Notes: generated by a model not told the origin, from the letters alone. A stretch of 60,000 nucleotides of DNA from Bolinopsis microptera (GCF_026151205.1 NC_087082.1:6271908-6331907); one strand, 5' to 3'. Shown: positions 1-11,402, counted from the first letter of the stretch. Program-made: numbers and translations.

Positions 1-932
1 ATCAATTTGAATTTAAAGCGCCGACAATGAGTGTTTTCATATTCATAACCTCAGTATAGTATACCGGCACTGTATTTTGAAGGTGATCTAATAACTGCGG
101 CTATTTTAGGGGACCAATGTCATGGTTACAGTTGTCATGGTTATAGTAATCTATACAGATGACTTCTTGTTTAACTTCATTTAATGTCATATTAGTATTA
201 CGTGAATAAATTGTTTATAGATTGACTAGTTTAATTATTTATATTGGTGACTGAATGTTTATTGTGTTTACTGTTTAGCTTGATAAATTGAAGACTATCA
301 GTGAGCTCTAATAACATGAATATTTACAACAACATATTATATCGATAAGATTTTTATTATCAATTTATTGAGTCCTTGGGACTCCTAATTAACTAAGCTT
401 TGATAAAAAGCATGCAAACTCAAAGTTGCTCTCACAGCTTTTGTCAACTGTATTGACAGAAGATCTGGTTCCTCTTATACACAGGAGAACCAGCTTCCTG
501 ATAAAAAGATAATCTACATCTTTAAATGAGCTCTAATGAGAATAACCAAGATTAATCAATAATTTTGTTGATTGCATCACTTTGTATGAGTACTGCAGTT
601 ACACAGTGTATCATTAGTTCTTCAAACTAACGTTTGTCAGTTTATCTGCGACAGTTTTATAATAACAATGGAGTTTTAGGTCAAACCAAATGTTTTTTAT
701 CTCAACATCATAGAACCGAAATGAACTCAATCATTTCGAGCTTTTGCGTTACTCCTGCAAAAATATAAAAGTTCGAAATGATTAAGCTAGTTAACTGTTT
801 GTGTTTGTTGCTTTGTATTACTATTCTGAGCTGCCACCTTGTTCCTGAAATCAACATTGAACAAATTTAGAATTGTTGTTATGAAAGTGAAATTTGTATC
901 GATTGATACTGAAACCTATATGCTTAGCATCA
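1..932. other. AT-rich noncoding DNA
   Basis: I see no open frame, RNA gene or transposon end that I can support here. The sequence is AT-rich with short homopolymers and no long repeat. It runs directly into the 8-bp tandem array. Confidence 0.6.
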
Positions 933-1900
933 GCTGCCTCTCTGCCTCTCTGCCTCTCTGCCTCTCTGCCTCTCTGCCTCTCTGCCTCTCTGCCTCTCTG
1001 CCTCTCTGCCTCTCTGCCTCTCTGCCTCTCTGCCTCTCTGCCTCTCTGCCTCTCTGCCTCTCTGCCTCTCTGCCTCTCTGCCTCTCTGCCTCTCTGCCTC
1101 TCTGCCTCTCTGCCTCTCTGCCTCTCTGCCTCTCTGCCTCTCTGCCTCTCTGCCTCTCTGCCTCTCTGCCTCTCTGCCTCTCTGCCTCTCTGCCTCTCTG
1201 CCTCTCTGCCTCTCTGCCTCTCTGCCTCTCTGCCTCTCTGCCTCTCTGCCTCTCTGCCTCTCTGCCTCTCTGCCTCTCTGCCTCTCTGCCTCTCTGCCTC
1301 TCTGCCTCTCTGCCTCTCTGCCTCTCTGCCTCTCTGCCTCTCTGCCTCTCTGCCTCTCTGCCTCTCTGCCTCTCTGCCTCTCTGCCTCTCTGCCTCTCTG
1401 CCTCTCTGCCTCTCTGCCTCTCTGCCTCTCTGCCTCTCTGCCTCTCTGCCTCTCTGCCTCTCTGCCTCTCTGCCTCTCTGCCTCTCTGCCTCTCTGCCTC
1501 TCTGCCTCTCTGCCTCTCTGCCTCTCTGCCTCTCTGCCTCTCTGCCTCTCTGCCTCTCTGCCTCTCTGCCTCTCTGCCTCTCTGCCTCTCTGCCTCTCTG
1601 CCTCTCTGCCTCTCTGCCTCTCTGCCTCTCTGCCTCTCTGCCTCTCTGCCTCTCTGCCTCTCTGCCTCTCTGCCTCTCTGCCTCTCTGCCTCTCTGCCTC
1701 TCTGCCTCTCTGCCTCTCTGCCTCTCTGCCTCTCTGCCTCTCTGCCTCTCTGCCTCTCTGCCTCTCTGCCTCTCTGCCTCTCTGCCTCTCTGCCTCTCTG
1801 CCTCTCTGCCTCTCTGCCTCTCTGCCTCTCTGCCTCTCTGCCTCTCTGCCTCTCTGCTTCTCTGCCTCTCTGCCTCTCTGCCTCTCTGCCTCTCTGCCTC
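933..1900. repeat. 8-bp microsatellite (TCTCTGCC)n
   Basis: About 120 head-to-tail copies of TCTCTGCC run for nearly 1 kb with almost no interruption. One C-to-T change is visible near 1858. Because 8 is not a multiple of 3, every frame cycles through the same peptide (Ser-Ala-Ser-Leu-Pro-Leu-Cys-Leu on +, Arg-Glu-Ala-Glu-Arg-Gln-Arg-Gly on -), so long open frames exist on both strands. They are artefacts of the repeat. Degenerate variants continue to about 1950. Confidence 0.97.
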
Positions 1901-1950
1901 GATTTTCTCTGCCTTCTGCCTCGATTTGTCTCTGCCTCAATTTCTCTCTG

Positions 1951-2461
1951 TCTCGATTTCATAACGTCAGCATACCTGCATACCTGTCACTATGCTTGTT
2001 CAATGTCACCTCCCTCATGAGATGTGCCCGACTGATACCAAGTGTACTTAACTTGCTCCTTCATAATACCAAGTGGTCCTGCAACTAATGATCCATAGCT
2101 ACATTTCAAGGCTCAAATCACTGTCGTTCTAATGGATTGCATTCCGTTCTTTTAGTCCAGGTTTCGATATTGATTGTTATCAGTTTTACACAACTGGAGG
2201 AGGGTTCTGGAAACATATTATTAATACTACAGGTTGTTTGTTTCTGAAGCTTTCAAATTAAATGTGTTAATCTTCTTCTGCTTTTGATCCTTCCTCATTT
2301 TAGTTTTTCAATCAGAATCGGTGCTCAAAATAAAAAAATGATGCACGACGCGAAAAGCTCCCGTTTCAAAAATGATACAAAGAGCTTTACTTATCGAAGA
2401 TTGCCCAATAATTTGCATGTTTCATAATCAATAATATAAATAACGACCCCTAGACGGAAGA
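1951..2461. other. Noncoding DNA upstream of the four-helix gene
   Basis: AT-rich sequence between the microsatellite and the first coding exon at 2462. It must hold the promoter and 5' UTR of that gene if the start is right. A TATAAATA-like string near 2435 is too close to the ATG to be a convincing TATA box. Confidence 0.4.
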
Positions 2462-5400
2462 ATGGCAGAACAGGGAGGTGACTACCCTGCCGTGGTCGTA
2501 GCTGAGCCTGTAAGTCTACATTCATTACTTTTATTAAGTGGGGGGTCTACAATCTACATTTACAGAAAATTTTATTAATCAGCATCGGCGACTGTCAAAC
2601 TATCGCCAGCTTTTGTGTTCGAAAATTCCTGATTGATCTTTAAACTGCATGCTTGATCTGCCAACGCGATGCTTGTCAAATAATCATAACAAAATTATTA
2701 TAAAAGTCTAATTCAGCCTGCAGCTGCTAGTGTAACCGAAAACGTGGTTGTAAATGAGCAACCCGCACCGGTTGCTACTGAACAACCAGCCGCACTGGTT
2801 GCTACTGAACAACCCGCACCAGTTGCTGTTGAACAACCCGCACCGGTTGCGGAAGAGCAGCCTGCAATTGTTGTCGATGACTACGAGCAGGCTATCAATA
2901 CACACAAGCCCATAGAAGCTGAATATGGGCAGCTTGAGCTGACGGCTCTAGGGTCATCTGAGGGAGTTCAGCCACCCGTGGAAACGGTTGTTGTACCTGT
3001 AGCGGCTGCTGTAGAACCATCAGTAGTTGAAGCTGCAGAACCAGCAGTAGTTGCTGCTGTAGAACCACAAGTGGTTCCAGATAATGTCAAAGTAACATTT
3101 GAAGAACCGCCTGCTAGAACCGCTAAGGATGAACCAGCAATAGTAGATGTTGAACTCTTCTATAATGACACCGAGCAAGCTCCGCTTGTTAATGTTGAAC
3201 CAGTGAGTGTGATAATGCTAAGCTAGAGAGGCAACTAAATGGTACCCGGTACCGCTGCTGAGCTACGCTACCAATTGTGGTGAATGGTACAAGGGAACCA
3301 ACGTATCATTTACCATTAAGGAATGGGGTGGAAACTAAAAACTAGAGATAGATGTAAAACGCATGGCAATCTAAGAAAGTTATTACCTTATCTTATTTGT
3401 TATCATGAAAAGTTTGAATCGCCCCAAACAGTCGTGTTCCAGCTACCTTACAGCGTACAGAGACTTATTTGCATGAGTGTATAACTATACTGTATGTTTC
3501 ATGCCACCTTTAAAATCAGTTATCACCAATGCATGCAGTTCAAAATGAGAACAGTTTAAAATAAAGCCAGAATGATCTACCAGCTACTACAATATTTATC
3601 ATTGCTGAAACTGCAAAATTAATGCTTGGATTTAAATGTAAATCCAGATATTTATCATGTCATTTCAGATTTAGACAAAGCTTCCCGACGAACTGTTAAA
3701 GATGCGTTGATAACGTTTGTAGAAATTAACTTTATCAAAATGTAATTATGCAATGCAATTATGTAATTATGCAATGAATTTCAGGTTGGACAACCCTATC
3801 ATCCACCTCACGAGCATTATGAACAAAAGAGAACGACAACAACCAAAAAGGTAATTATTGAGTTATTCACAATAATGAAACCCCATAAAATTCGAAATCA
3901 TTGCAGTGCCATCCACAAAAATGAAACATTACAATCCACCTTACACATTACATTACATTACAATCCACCTTACACCTTACATTACATTACAATACACCTT
4001 ACAGTCATCCAAGAAGAAGCCGAAAGGATCTCGACACATTGAGCTGATGGAATGGCTGCCAACTCTCCCCCAACTGTTCGCATACCTCGGTTTCACTCAG
4101 TTCCTGCTAATGTTCTGGGTATTTGTTGGGGAGTGCGCCAGCGATGTTGGGGCTACTTGGAATCTCGTTATGATGTGGTGAGTTTAGCGCTGTTTGGGAG
4201 ATGATTATTAGTCTTGCTGATGATAATTGGTCTTGCTGACGATAATTAGTCTTGCTGACGATAATTAGTCTTGCTGACGATCAACAAGATTGGATTTTAT
4301 TTTGGATAGCTAAAGCATGATGCATGGTATAATCAATTTCTTTCTCTTTTTGTGAATGCCTGAATCAGGAAATTTCAGGTTGATGGTAGCTACTTCCACT
4401 ATCCTTTTTGGACTCTACCAATACTTATTCAAATTCAATATCCTAAAATCAATATGCCGCACCACTGCTGCATTCCTAGCGTTTGTCTTCATCATGTATG
4501 CTCCAAGCATGTTGCACCCCGGTTCCACCGCTGCTAAATCCATATTCGCTCTTATAAAATTCCTGATAATAGCTGCTATTACCGTGTTCTATGTGGCTGT
4601 GTACTTTGATGATATTGCTCCCCCTGCTAAACATGTGCCGCGACGTGTGCGACGGCTTTTATACAAGTAGAGAGAGAGAGAGTGTGTCCTCAGTGGCTGG
4701 CTCACTGCTCAAGTACGTTTTATTATTATATTATTGCAAACCCCGATTTACCGCGGATTTTTCTTTTCCCCCAAGCTCCGCGGTAAATTGGGGTTTTATT
4801 TTATATTTAAATTCACCGATGGGGTAACCTGAATAAAGGCATCATTGTGATTAAGTTTACTTTTTGGAATTAGTTTGATTTCCTTTCGTTATTGTAACTA
4901 AAGCTCCGCATTTTGAGATTTTGTATTGCCTTTTTGCTTTCTACTTGAGCGGTGATGCAAGTCACAAGTGCGACAATTCACACAAAAAGGTATTTGACAT
5001 CTTCGCCGTTCTTCTTCCTGCCTTACAAAGTTACCCCATCTGTGTCATTGACTCTTGTTACCATGGTTACAAACCCATGTTACCATTGACTCTTGGGTCC
5101 TTACAATCACAGCTAACAGATTGTAATTTTTCAGAGAAATTAAAAAACACATTACTATCAGCTGATATTTTCGTTAATTGAGCTAATAAAATGAAATTAT
5201 TTCAGGCTCACAGTAGTAATCACAACAGCACTGTACTTCGTCTACAACCTTCTCTCCGCAAAGAAGTGTCCTCTGAGATCCCTTTCTGCAACCATCTTCT
5301 CCTTCACAGCCACCCTCTTCCTCTTCCAATTCCCCATCCTCCTCTCCTCTGCAGACGACAGCACTGGTGGGAGAATCGTGTTGGCACTTTTCCGGATGCT

Positions 5401-5578
5401 GATAATCGCGCTTGTGGTTGTGATCTTCAGTGTGGCGTACATAGAGGATCTGAGGAGTGGACCCGCTGACCCGGAGCCGGGTGAAGTGGTGGTGAGCAAT
5501 GGTAGAGCTGAAGCTCAACCTATACCTAACCCTCACCCTTATCCGACTACTATCGGCAATGATTACGCAGCCGAATGA
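2462..5578 (+). CDS. Four-helix membrane protein with Pro/Ala/Glu-rich N-terminal tail; alternative last exons
   Basis: I do not recognise the family. Exons in phase are 2462-2509 (ATG in context AGAATGG, donor GTAAGT), 2717-3202 (donor GTGAGT), 3785-3850 and 4005-4177. They then join either 4379-4670 or 5206-5578. All introns are GT-AG and the phases agree (0, 0, 0, 2). The product would be about 354 or 381 residues. The first 200 residues form an acidic tail rich in repeated EQPAPVA-like units. A Lys-rich stretch (KKKPKGS) follows, then helix 1 (exon 4, from about LPQLFAYLG) and helices 2-4 encoded by either last exon. Four helices with cytoplasmic tails suggest a tetraspan or MARVEL-like topology, but that is topology, not demonstrated homology. 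The function is unknown. Confidence 0.75.
2744..2873 (+). repeat. Coding repeat, EQPAPVA-type
   Basis: Within exon 2 the peptide (V/T)EQPAPVA recurs four to five times in a row. It is encoded by a roughly 30-bp tandem unit containing GAACAACCCGCACC. It makes a disordered, acidic, Pro-rich tail and is a likely site of length variation. Confidence 0.7.
4201..4282. repeat. 20-bp intronic tandem repeat
   Basis: Four tandem units of about 20 bp (GATAATTAGTCTTGCTGAC) lie in the intron between exon 4 and the first alternative last exon. I can assign no function. Confidence 0.8.
4379..4670 (+). CDS. Alternative last exon A of the four-helix gene
   Basis: The acceptor is AATTTCAG at 4371-4378. The first base completes a Trp codon (TG|G) begun in exon 4. 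The exon encodes three hydrophobic helices (around MVATSTILFGLY, TTAAFLAFVFIMYA and FLIIAAITVFYVAVY) and ends in a basic tail, VPRRVRRLLYK, then TAG. An AATAAA signal follows at 4832. Its reading frame aligns along its length with exon B (for example ITVFYVAVYFDD versus VVIFSVAYIEDL), so the two exons look like a duplication. Confidence 0.75.
4738..4796. mobile_element. 59-bp hairpin repeat (short MITE-like)
   Basis: Near-perfect inverted repeats AAACCCCGATTTACCGCGGA and TCCGCGGTAAATTGGGGTTT flank a 19-bp pyrimidine-rich loop. It sits in the predicted 3' UTR of last exon A, about 40 bp before its AATAAA. It is probably a minimal MITE. The folded RNA could be part of the 3' end, which is inference. 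Confidence 0.6.
4832..4837 (+). terminator. Poly(A) signal AATAAA for exon A
   Basis: A canonical AATAAA lies 162 bp after the TAG of last exon A and before exon B. This fits premature cleavage producing the exon-A isoform. Confidence 0.5.
5206..5578 (+). CDS. Alternative last exon B of the four-helix gene
   Basis: The acceptor is ATTTCAG at 5199-5205, in the same phase as exon A. The first base again makes Trp with exon 4. It encodes helices around LTVVITTALYFVY, ATIFSFTATLFLFQFPILL and LIIALVVVIFSVAY. A longer hydrophilic Pro-rich tail ends in NDYAAE and TGA. The C-terminal tail differs completely from exon A (basic and short there, acidic and Pro-rich here), so the two isoforms would share helix 1 but offer different cytoplasmic ends. 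Confidence 0.75.
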
Positions 5579-6382
5579 TAATTATGAGGTGATCGCTTAG
5601 TGGAGGAGGGTTTCTTTTTAAAACATGTTTAGGGAGAACTTGGTTAGGGAAAACTTGGTTGTTAGGGAAAACTTGGTCGTTAAAAAGAACTTGGCTGTTA
5701 GGGAGAATTTGTTTGTTTAATACTCAAAATATTGCGGAGGACATTTCAGTTTTATGATATGTAGTAAAAATTTTCAGCAAATTTACATTCAATCAACACC
5801 ATATTTGATTTATGGAGTTAGGGGAAAAGTTGGCAGTACCTAACATATTGTGAATAAATGGTCATTGTAGTCATAAGTATATAAGTCATATATCCCTGTC
5901 TTGCAAAATTATTTGATCGGCATGCAATTTATTTAAAAATAAAAGTTTATGAAATTTATAATAATTTTAGGTCAGATTCCATTTAAAACAGTAAAAATGT
6001 GTTCATAAGAAAAATGCTGTCTTTTCTTCTATTATTATTTAATCATACTTCTAGTTTCGGGATAGTCTGTAGCAGGCAACGCCCGATACTTATAATGTAT
6101 CTACAGACTTACACAAGTGCAAGTAAGTTGGTAAATATTTCATGCTAGGCATGTGGCACCCATTACGGCAACCATCCATTGACGTTTTTGATGGTGTCTT
6201 TTCTTCAGACTATATAAAATCTAAAATCCCATAATGAATGAATAATTGTGATTACTGTTAATAAGTAAGGTAATTAACTTTATAGTCTCCAGCCAGAAAT
6301 ACTTCCGGTAAAATCGAAAAGGCAGTTTAACATAAACACAATTCACACACTCATATGATACAGTATTTGGTATGACTGTACT
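5579..6382. other. Intergenic between convergent genes
   Basis: 3' UTR and spacer between the + strand four-helix gene and the - strand receptor gene. It includes a short repeated motif TTAGGGA(A/G)AACTTGGT (5628-5715). No further gene is seen. Confidence 0.5.
5853..5858 (+). terminator. Poly(A) signal AATAAA for exon B
   Basis: AATAAA lies 275 bp after the stop of exon B. A second AATAAA lies near 5938. Either could end the longer isoform. Confidence 0.4.
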
Positions 6383-6420
6383 TCACACATCATATGATAA
6401 AGTATTTCGTATGACTGTAC
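6354..6420. repeat. Short tandem duplication at the receptor stop codon
   Basis: A unit containing CATATGATA(A/C)AGTATTT and TATGACTGTACTT occurs twice. The last receptor codons and the stop lie inside it, so the duplication probably set or copied the C-terminus. Confidence 0.6.
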
Positions 6421-8194
6421 TTTCAGTGCCAGCTTCAGTCTGTCTCCGGACATCCATCAAGGCTGAGAACATGGAAAGATATCCCCTCTGCCAAGGCATC
6501 AGTACTTGCCTCCAATTTGACATGGTTGAACTAGCCATGATAATCCCCACACAGATCCTTGAGTCTGCAATAGCATCCAGGAGGAACTTTGAGACGGGCA
6601 TCACCGGAGCTAGAAGATGTCCAAAGACCCAGGTAACGATATTGACCGCTAGGAGAATCACAGTAACGATGAGACACCTCCTGAGGAGTGTGTTAACTTC
6701 CGGCATGTCCCTCTCCTGGTCCCTTACGAATCTGATGAAGGGGATTAGTAAGGGTATTATAACCAGACAGTGGAGGAGGAGCTGTACAGACTGGAACACA
6801 GTGCTCACTATCATGGGGACTGGGTCCTTGTGTTGCAGCTCTGATAAACCTTTCAATAACCCTCCTCCAGCTTCCGTCAGGTTGACAGGGAGGAATCCAC
6901 CAATAGGGGCTAAAGAACTGTTAGTGAATCCACCAATAGGGGCTAAAGAACTGTTAGTATAATTCTCGTAACAGAGATGATGATCTACCAGGTAGTTGAA
7001 CTGGTGGTGAAGTAACCAGAAGTTGGACACACTGTAAACAGTGTAGCCTACAGGGTAGCTCAGTATCAGGACCAGGAGGGAGAAGTTGAGGACACGTGCT
7101 TTTGTTTCGTTGGAGATGAAGAGACCGCTGAGAATGGGGTTTAGGTAAAATGTTTGGCTGCGGAACCAGAAGAACAGAATTCCCAACGCCTGAAATAATT
7201 GTACTATTTAATTTCAATAATTTTGATGCGAAAACCCAAAAATAGTTTATTGTGACATTTATACAAAATTTAAGTTGAAGTTTTTGTAAAAAGTGAGATC
7301 TTTTTATAAAGTTATAATTAGTCAGATGTTACTTATTGTAAATTGACTTATAATTGGCATTTCAAGACACAAACTGACGTTGAATAAGGTTATAATTATA
7401 TAGTCTGCACTCTGCACGTGCAGCTTATTCATATGATTATAACCTCATTCATTGATCATACACCTCAAAACCATTCGTATCAAAATTTGACATATTCCGA
7501 TTCTCCAAGGCTTAAAAACCAGAGCTCACGTCATGCAACTAAAGACAGTCGAAAATTTGGCGGTTTAACAAATAATTATATAATTAAGTGAATATCACAA
7601 CGATTAATTAAATAATTAAGTGAATATCACAACGACACGCCAGTATCCCACGTTAACCACTGTTTAACTTTGTAAGTATTCGTTTACCTCGGATACTGCA
7701 CTCAGCGTGTTGCGGACACGTTTCCAAGCCATGCAGTTTTCCTTTATCCAGTGTCCATTTTTACATTCTAGTATGTTCGCTTGATTCCATACGTTTTCTC
7801 CTTTAAATGATGAGACAAATTTGTTATTATTTTGTTTAAACACAAACCTAAAGTTATCTTCGAACCGAAAAAATGTAAGCACCATAATATATTTAAAAGT
7901 GTTTTTAAACACAATTTGGGAACACTTTAAAAGCCAGTGTTCCCATTGTACTAGAAGTAGAATAGAAAAGAAGTAAGGCTACTAACCAATAAAAAAGAGC
8001 GGTGTAGCTGCCAGGCAAATGTGCATAGATAGGGGTCCCCGGAGTCCTTCCAGTCGTAACCTCCTCCAGTTCAAGGCAATAAAGAAAACATTTAATATAC
8101 CGATGTAAAGAGAAATGAGCAAGTATAAAATGGATGTACCTTCCAGGAGAGCAAAGTCTACGAGGACGTGAATATGTTTCGGTTGATGTGTCAT
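6383..8194 (-). CDS. Seven-helix GPCR-like receptor, orphan
   Basis: Three exons on the minus strand are 8194-7987, 7857-7688 and 7189-6383. They have GT-AG boundaries and consistent phases (1, then 0), giving about 394 residues. I chose the ATG at 8194 because upstream in-frame codons lack another ATG. Helices are visible at LYLLISLYIGILNVFFIAL (1), MHICLAATPLFFI (2), LSAVSEALGILFFWF (3), FSLLVLILSYPVGYTVY (4), LLLHCLVIIPLLIPFIRF (5), CLIVTVILLAVNIVTWVF (6) and ICVGIIMASSTMSNWRQ (7). Exon 2 carries a Cys just before helix 3, as in class A receptors. The loop before helix 5 has duplicated Asn-glycosylation sequons. Classical DRY and NPxxY motifs are not evident, so class and ligand stay open. 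Confidence 0.65.
6893..6958 (-). repeat. 33-bp in-frame tandem duplication in receptor exon 3
   Basis: Two identical 33-bp units encode TNSSLAPIGGF twice in the extracellular loop between helices 4 and 5. Each unit adds an N-x-S glycosylation sequon. The reading frame is kept, so the duplication is compatible with function. Confidence 0.9.
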
Positions 8195-8300
8195 ATTAAA
8201 ATAAACGATGTACAACTGTGCAGAGAGTTCTCAGTACTTTAAGTTTAGTAAAGGTGACACAACCACATGGTCGAAAGCAAAATGAAAATGTTAAGATATC

Positions 8301-8424
8301 CTAGAGTAAGTACTGATAACATTAACTTTTTAGGGTGTACCATGATACTGGGTGACTCTCTCTCTCTCTAGAGTAAGTACTGATAACATTAACATTTTAG
8401 GGTGTACCATGATACTGGGTGACT
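8301..8424. repeat. 56-bp direct duplication with CT spacer
   Basis: Two near-identical copies (8301-8356 and 8369-8424) starting CTAGAGTAAGTACTGATAAC are separated by a short CT run. They lie about 100 bp upstream of the receptor start. Confidence 0.85.
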
Positions 8425-9485
8425 GCATGCTTTATCTACTAAGCTGAATTTAGTCTTTAGTGTCAAATTTCATGCCACAGAAATAAGACACCATGAAAAT
8501 TGTCCTTATAGATGTTATCGAGAACTTTTAGATCAAGAGCTGACCACAATAATTTCATGCCCGGATGCGGTAATAATCTGAAAGTGACTGTAAATGAACG
8601 CATTATGTAGTACTAGCAGGAACTCGTATAACCCTAAAATGGTGTCAAGACTCAAGAGACTAAAATAATTATTATCTATTTAAGACCTCGTTCAAATTTA
8701 TTTGATTTATTATTAAAAGACATTATGACGAAGAGCATTATTGTGATTGTAAATAAAAGATTTAGTTTAAGTAATTTCAACGATTTAGTGTACAAAGCTC
8801 ATGATAGACGTTTATGGAGAAGCTATCCGGGTGAGTCGAGACTACTCGGCCACTCGATTTTATGATTTATTTTCTATTATCTTGTGTTTGCTGTATATAG
8901 TTGATTAATAATAATAATATTTAATTCGCGTTTTTGACACCACTTGGGGGTCCAAATTTTGGGCTCTAAAACTCCTATTCCTTGGCCAATTTTTTATTTT
9001 TTAATGCTGATTTGGAGGCCATTAAAGTATTTGACCCAGTCTAAAAAGTTTCAATCGTATATCTTTTACGGTTTTTGCGGAAAGTCGCGTTAAAGTTGAT
9101 GCCGTGGTGTCAGTAAAATGGTACGGATAAACCCATCCATATATATCGTCTCGCTTTATATATAGTAAGATTTAAACATGCACGGTGTCAGAATCATTCC
9201 ACATTGTAGAAATGTTGTCCTGAATTTAACTTTGAAAAACTTGTACGACTTTGCATATCCTTCGACCTGTCTGCATCACAAGAAACCCCATAATTCTATG
9301 CATACTCTTTGTCCGAAATTTACTATCCGTTTGTGGAAAAATCGGGTCTCGGTCTAAAGACAAAATATTTATTTGTATTTTAGTTCAATATTTGATAATT
9401 TTCAGCTTGCATCCTATCCTTTCTGCTTTAGTTTTAACTAGCAGGAACACGGTCTGTCCCAGGAACATGGGTATGAAGGAGTTCA
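8425..9485. other. Noncoding DNA
   Basis: No supported gene. The string TAACCCTAAAATGGTGTCA near 8629 recurs near 20004, so part of this stretch probably derives from a dispersed repeat. Confidence 0.4.
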
Positions 9486-9771
9486 GACGTAACGTTGCCT
9501 GTTGGCGCCCCCCGCTGAAAAAGCGCCCCCCTGTTGGTGCCTCCTCCCTAAAATTGGATTTGGACAAATTAGATGATTTTAGAGGTTGTGCCGACTGCCG
9601 GTAAAATCTCTAAAAAAGTGTGTTTCTAGAGCAAAATGCGCAATTTTTTTAGTACCGTAGTTAAGTTTTTCCAAAATATCCCACATTCAAACGACGATTT
9701 GGCGCCCCCCTAAGATGACGCACCCCCCCCCCCCCCCCCCCCCCCCCCCTTCGTTAGACGTTACGCCACTG
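9486..9771. mobile_element. Non-autonomous element with C-rich ends
   Basis: The left end reads GACGTAACGTTGCCTG, then GTTGGCGCCCCCC. The right end reads a 27-base C run, then TTCGTTAGACGTTACGCCACTG. The outer GTAACGTY motifs are inverted. The same two ends, without the interior, make up the units of the array at 36.3-36.9 kb, which supports one family. No transposase is present. The superfamily is not determined. Confidence 0.45.
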
Positions 9772-10033
9772 GGGAATGTGGCTCACTCTTATGGCAGATA
9801 CGGTACGGGAAACATTTACATTATTATTTTAGTTTTATATGAGGCACATTGCATGATGCATCATGACTGGCCCTTCAAAAGTCCTGTGACAAACAATAAT
9901 CCTAAAAAAGCTTTACGTTTAAATTATAAATTATTTTGATCTTCGTTGGATTGAAATAAGTAATTTTGGTTAAGTATGGATCAACAAACGTAACTCTATC
10001 ATTTTAATAATAGCAATATTTCATCGACACTAT

Positions 10034-11402
10034 TTAAGGGGGGGGGGGGGGGGGGGGGCCAATGGATATTTTTTTGTGAAACTTGATTTCGAGATAATAG
10101 TTGACCAACAAACTAAGACCAGTGACCGAACTTTTGAGGGGGTCCCGGACCCCAACCGCCAAACGGTGCGCGCAGGGCAGCCACGCCCATATTTGGCCCA
10201 ATTTAGCCAAATACCCTGAACATGCCCAAAACCAAGGTTTATGGTGCTCTACTTGTAGCTAGTGGTCTCTTGAACTCGTATATGAAATTTCATCAAGATT
10301 GGACGAAAAATGACTGAGTTATGAGCCAAAAACCATATGCCCATATTTGGGCATACGCACCAAATTTGGTAGATTTCGGCCCATAAATTGGTCAAATATC
10401 AATATTTTTGAATGAAACTTACTTTATATGAAAGGTAAGCCTAAACTACATATTATCTGTAAGTTATAGCTTTATATCTGTTTAAATGTGGATACTAAGG
10501 CGAAAAAACCACAAAAAATGAACTAAATTGCCCATATCTCGGTTCGCGATATTTGCGGAATTGATCTCATTAAAATTGTAACAACTCAATCAGTTTTCAA
10601 AATTTTTGCATGAAATTTTCGGAATCGACTCGAAATTGCATTTCCACCTTATTTTAAATACGGATTTTTGATTTAGGCCTCCAAAAAAATTTGGCGGCCA
10701 AATTCCAAAATTATCTCACAAAAATTCAGAATTTGGCCGCCAAATTTTTTTGGAGGCCTAAATCAAAAATCCGTATTTAAAATAAGGTGGAAATGCGATT
10801 TCGAGTCGATTCCGAAAATTTCATGCAAAAATTTTGAAAACTGATTGAGTTGTTACAATTTTAATGAGATCAATTCCGCAAATATCGCGAACCGAGATAT
10901 GGGCAATTTAGTTCATTTTTTGTGGTTTTTTCGCCTTAGTATCCACATTTAAACAGATATAAAGCTATAACTTACAGATAATATGTAGTTTAGGCTTACC
11001 TTTCATATAAAGTAAGTTTCATTCAAAAATGTTGATATTTGACCAATTTATGGGCCGAAATCTACCAAATTTGGTGCGTATGCCCAAATATGGGCATATG
11101 GTTTTTGGCTCATAACTCAGTCATTTTTTGTCCAATCTTGATGAAATTTCATATACGAGTTCAGGAGACCACTAGCTACAAGTAGAGCACCATAAACCTT
11201 GGTTTTGGGCATGTTCAGGGTATTTGGCTAAATTGGGCCTAATTTGGACCAAATATGGGCGTGGCTGCCATGCGCGCACCGTTTGGCGGTTGGGGTCCGG
11301 GACCCCCTCAAAAGTTCGGTCACTGGTTTTAGTTTGTTGGTCAATTGCTATCTCGAAATCAAGTTTCACAAAAAAATACCCATTGGCCCCCCCCCCCCTT
11401 AA
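10034..11402. mobile_element. 1.36-kb foldback element, piggyBac-like TTAA target
   Basis: Two arms of about 650 bp form an imperfect palindrome around a 23-bp loop at about 10706-10728. The element starts with a 21-G run (10038-10058) and ends with a 12-C run (11387-11398). It is flanked by TTAA on both sides (10034-10037, 11399-11402), the target duplication used by piggyBac elements. No coding frame is present. Arms differ by several substitutions and at least one small indel near 11240, so it is not a simple assembly foldback. The class assignment rests only on TTAA. Confidence 0.65.

Noticed and set aside
839-2020. Open frames of more than 330 codons on both strands
   Set aside because: They are readings of the (TCTCTGCC)n microsatellite in every frame.
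5183-5536. Minus-strand frames of 85-117 codons
   Set aside because: Antisense shadows of alternative last exon B.
6372-6962. 196-codon plus-strand frame
   Set aside because: Antisense shadow of receptor exon 3, which has helices and matching splice phases.
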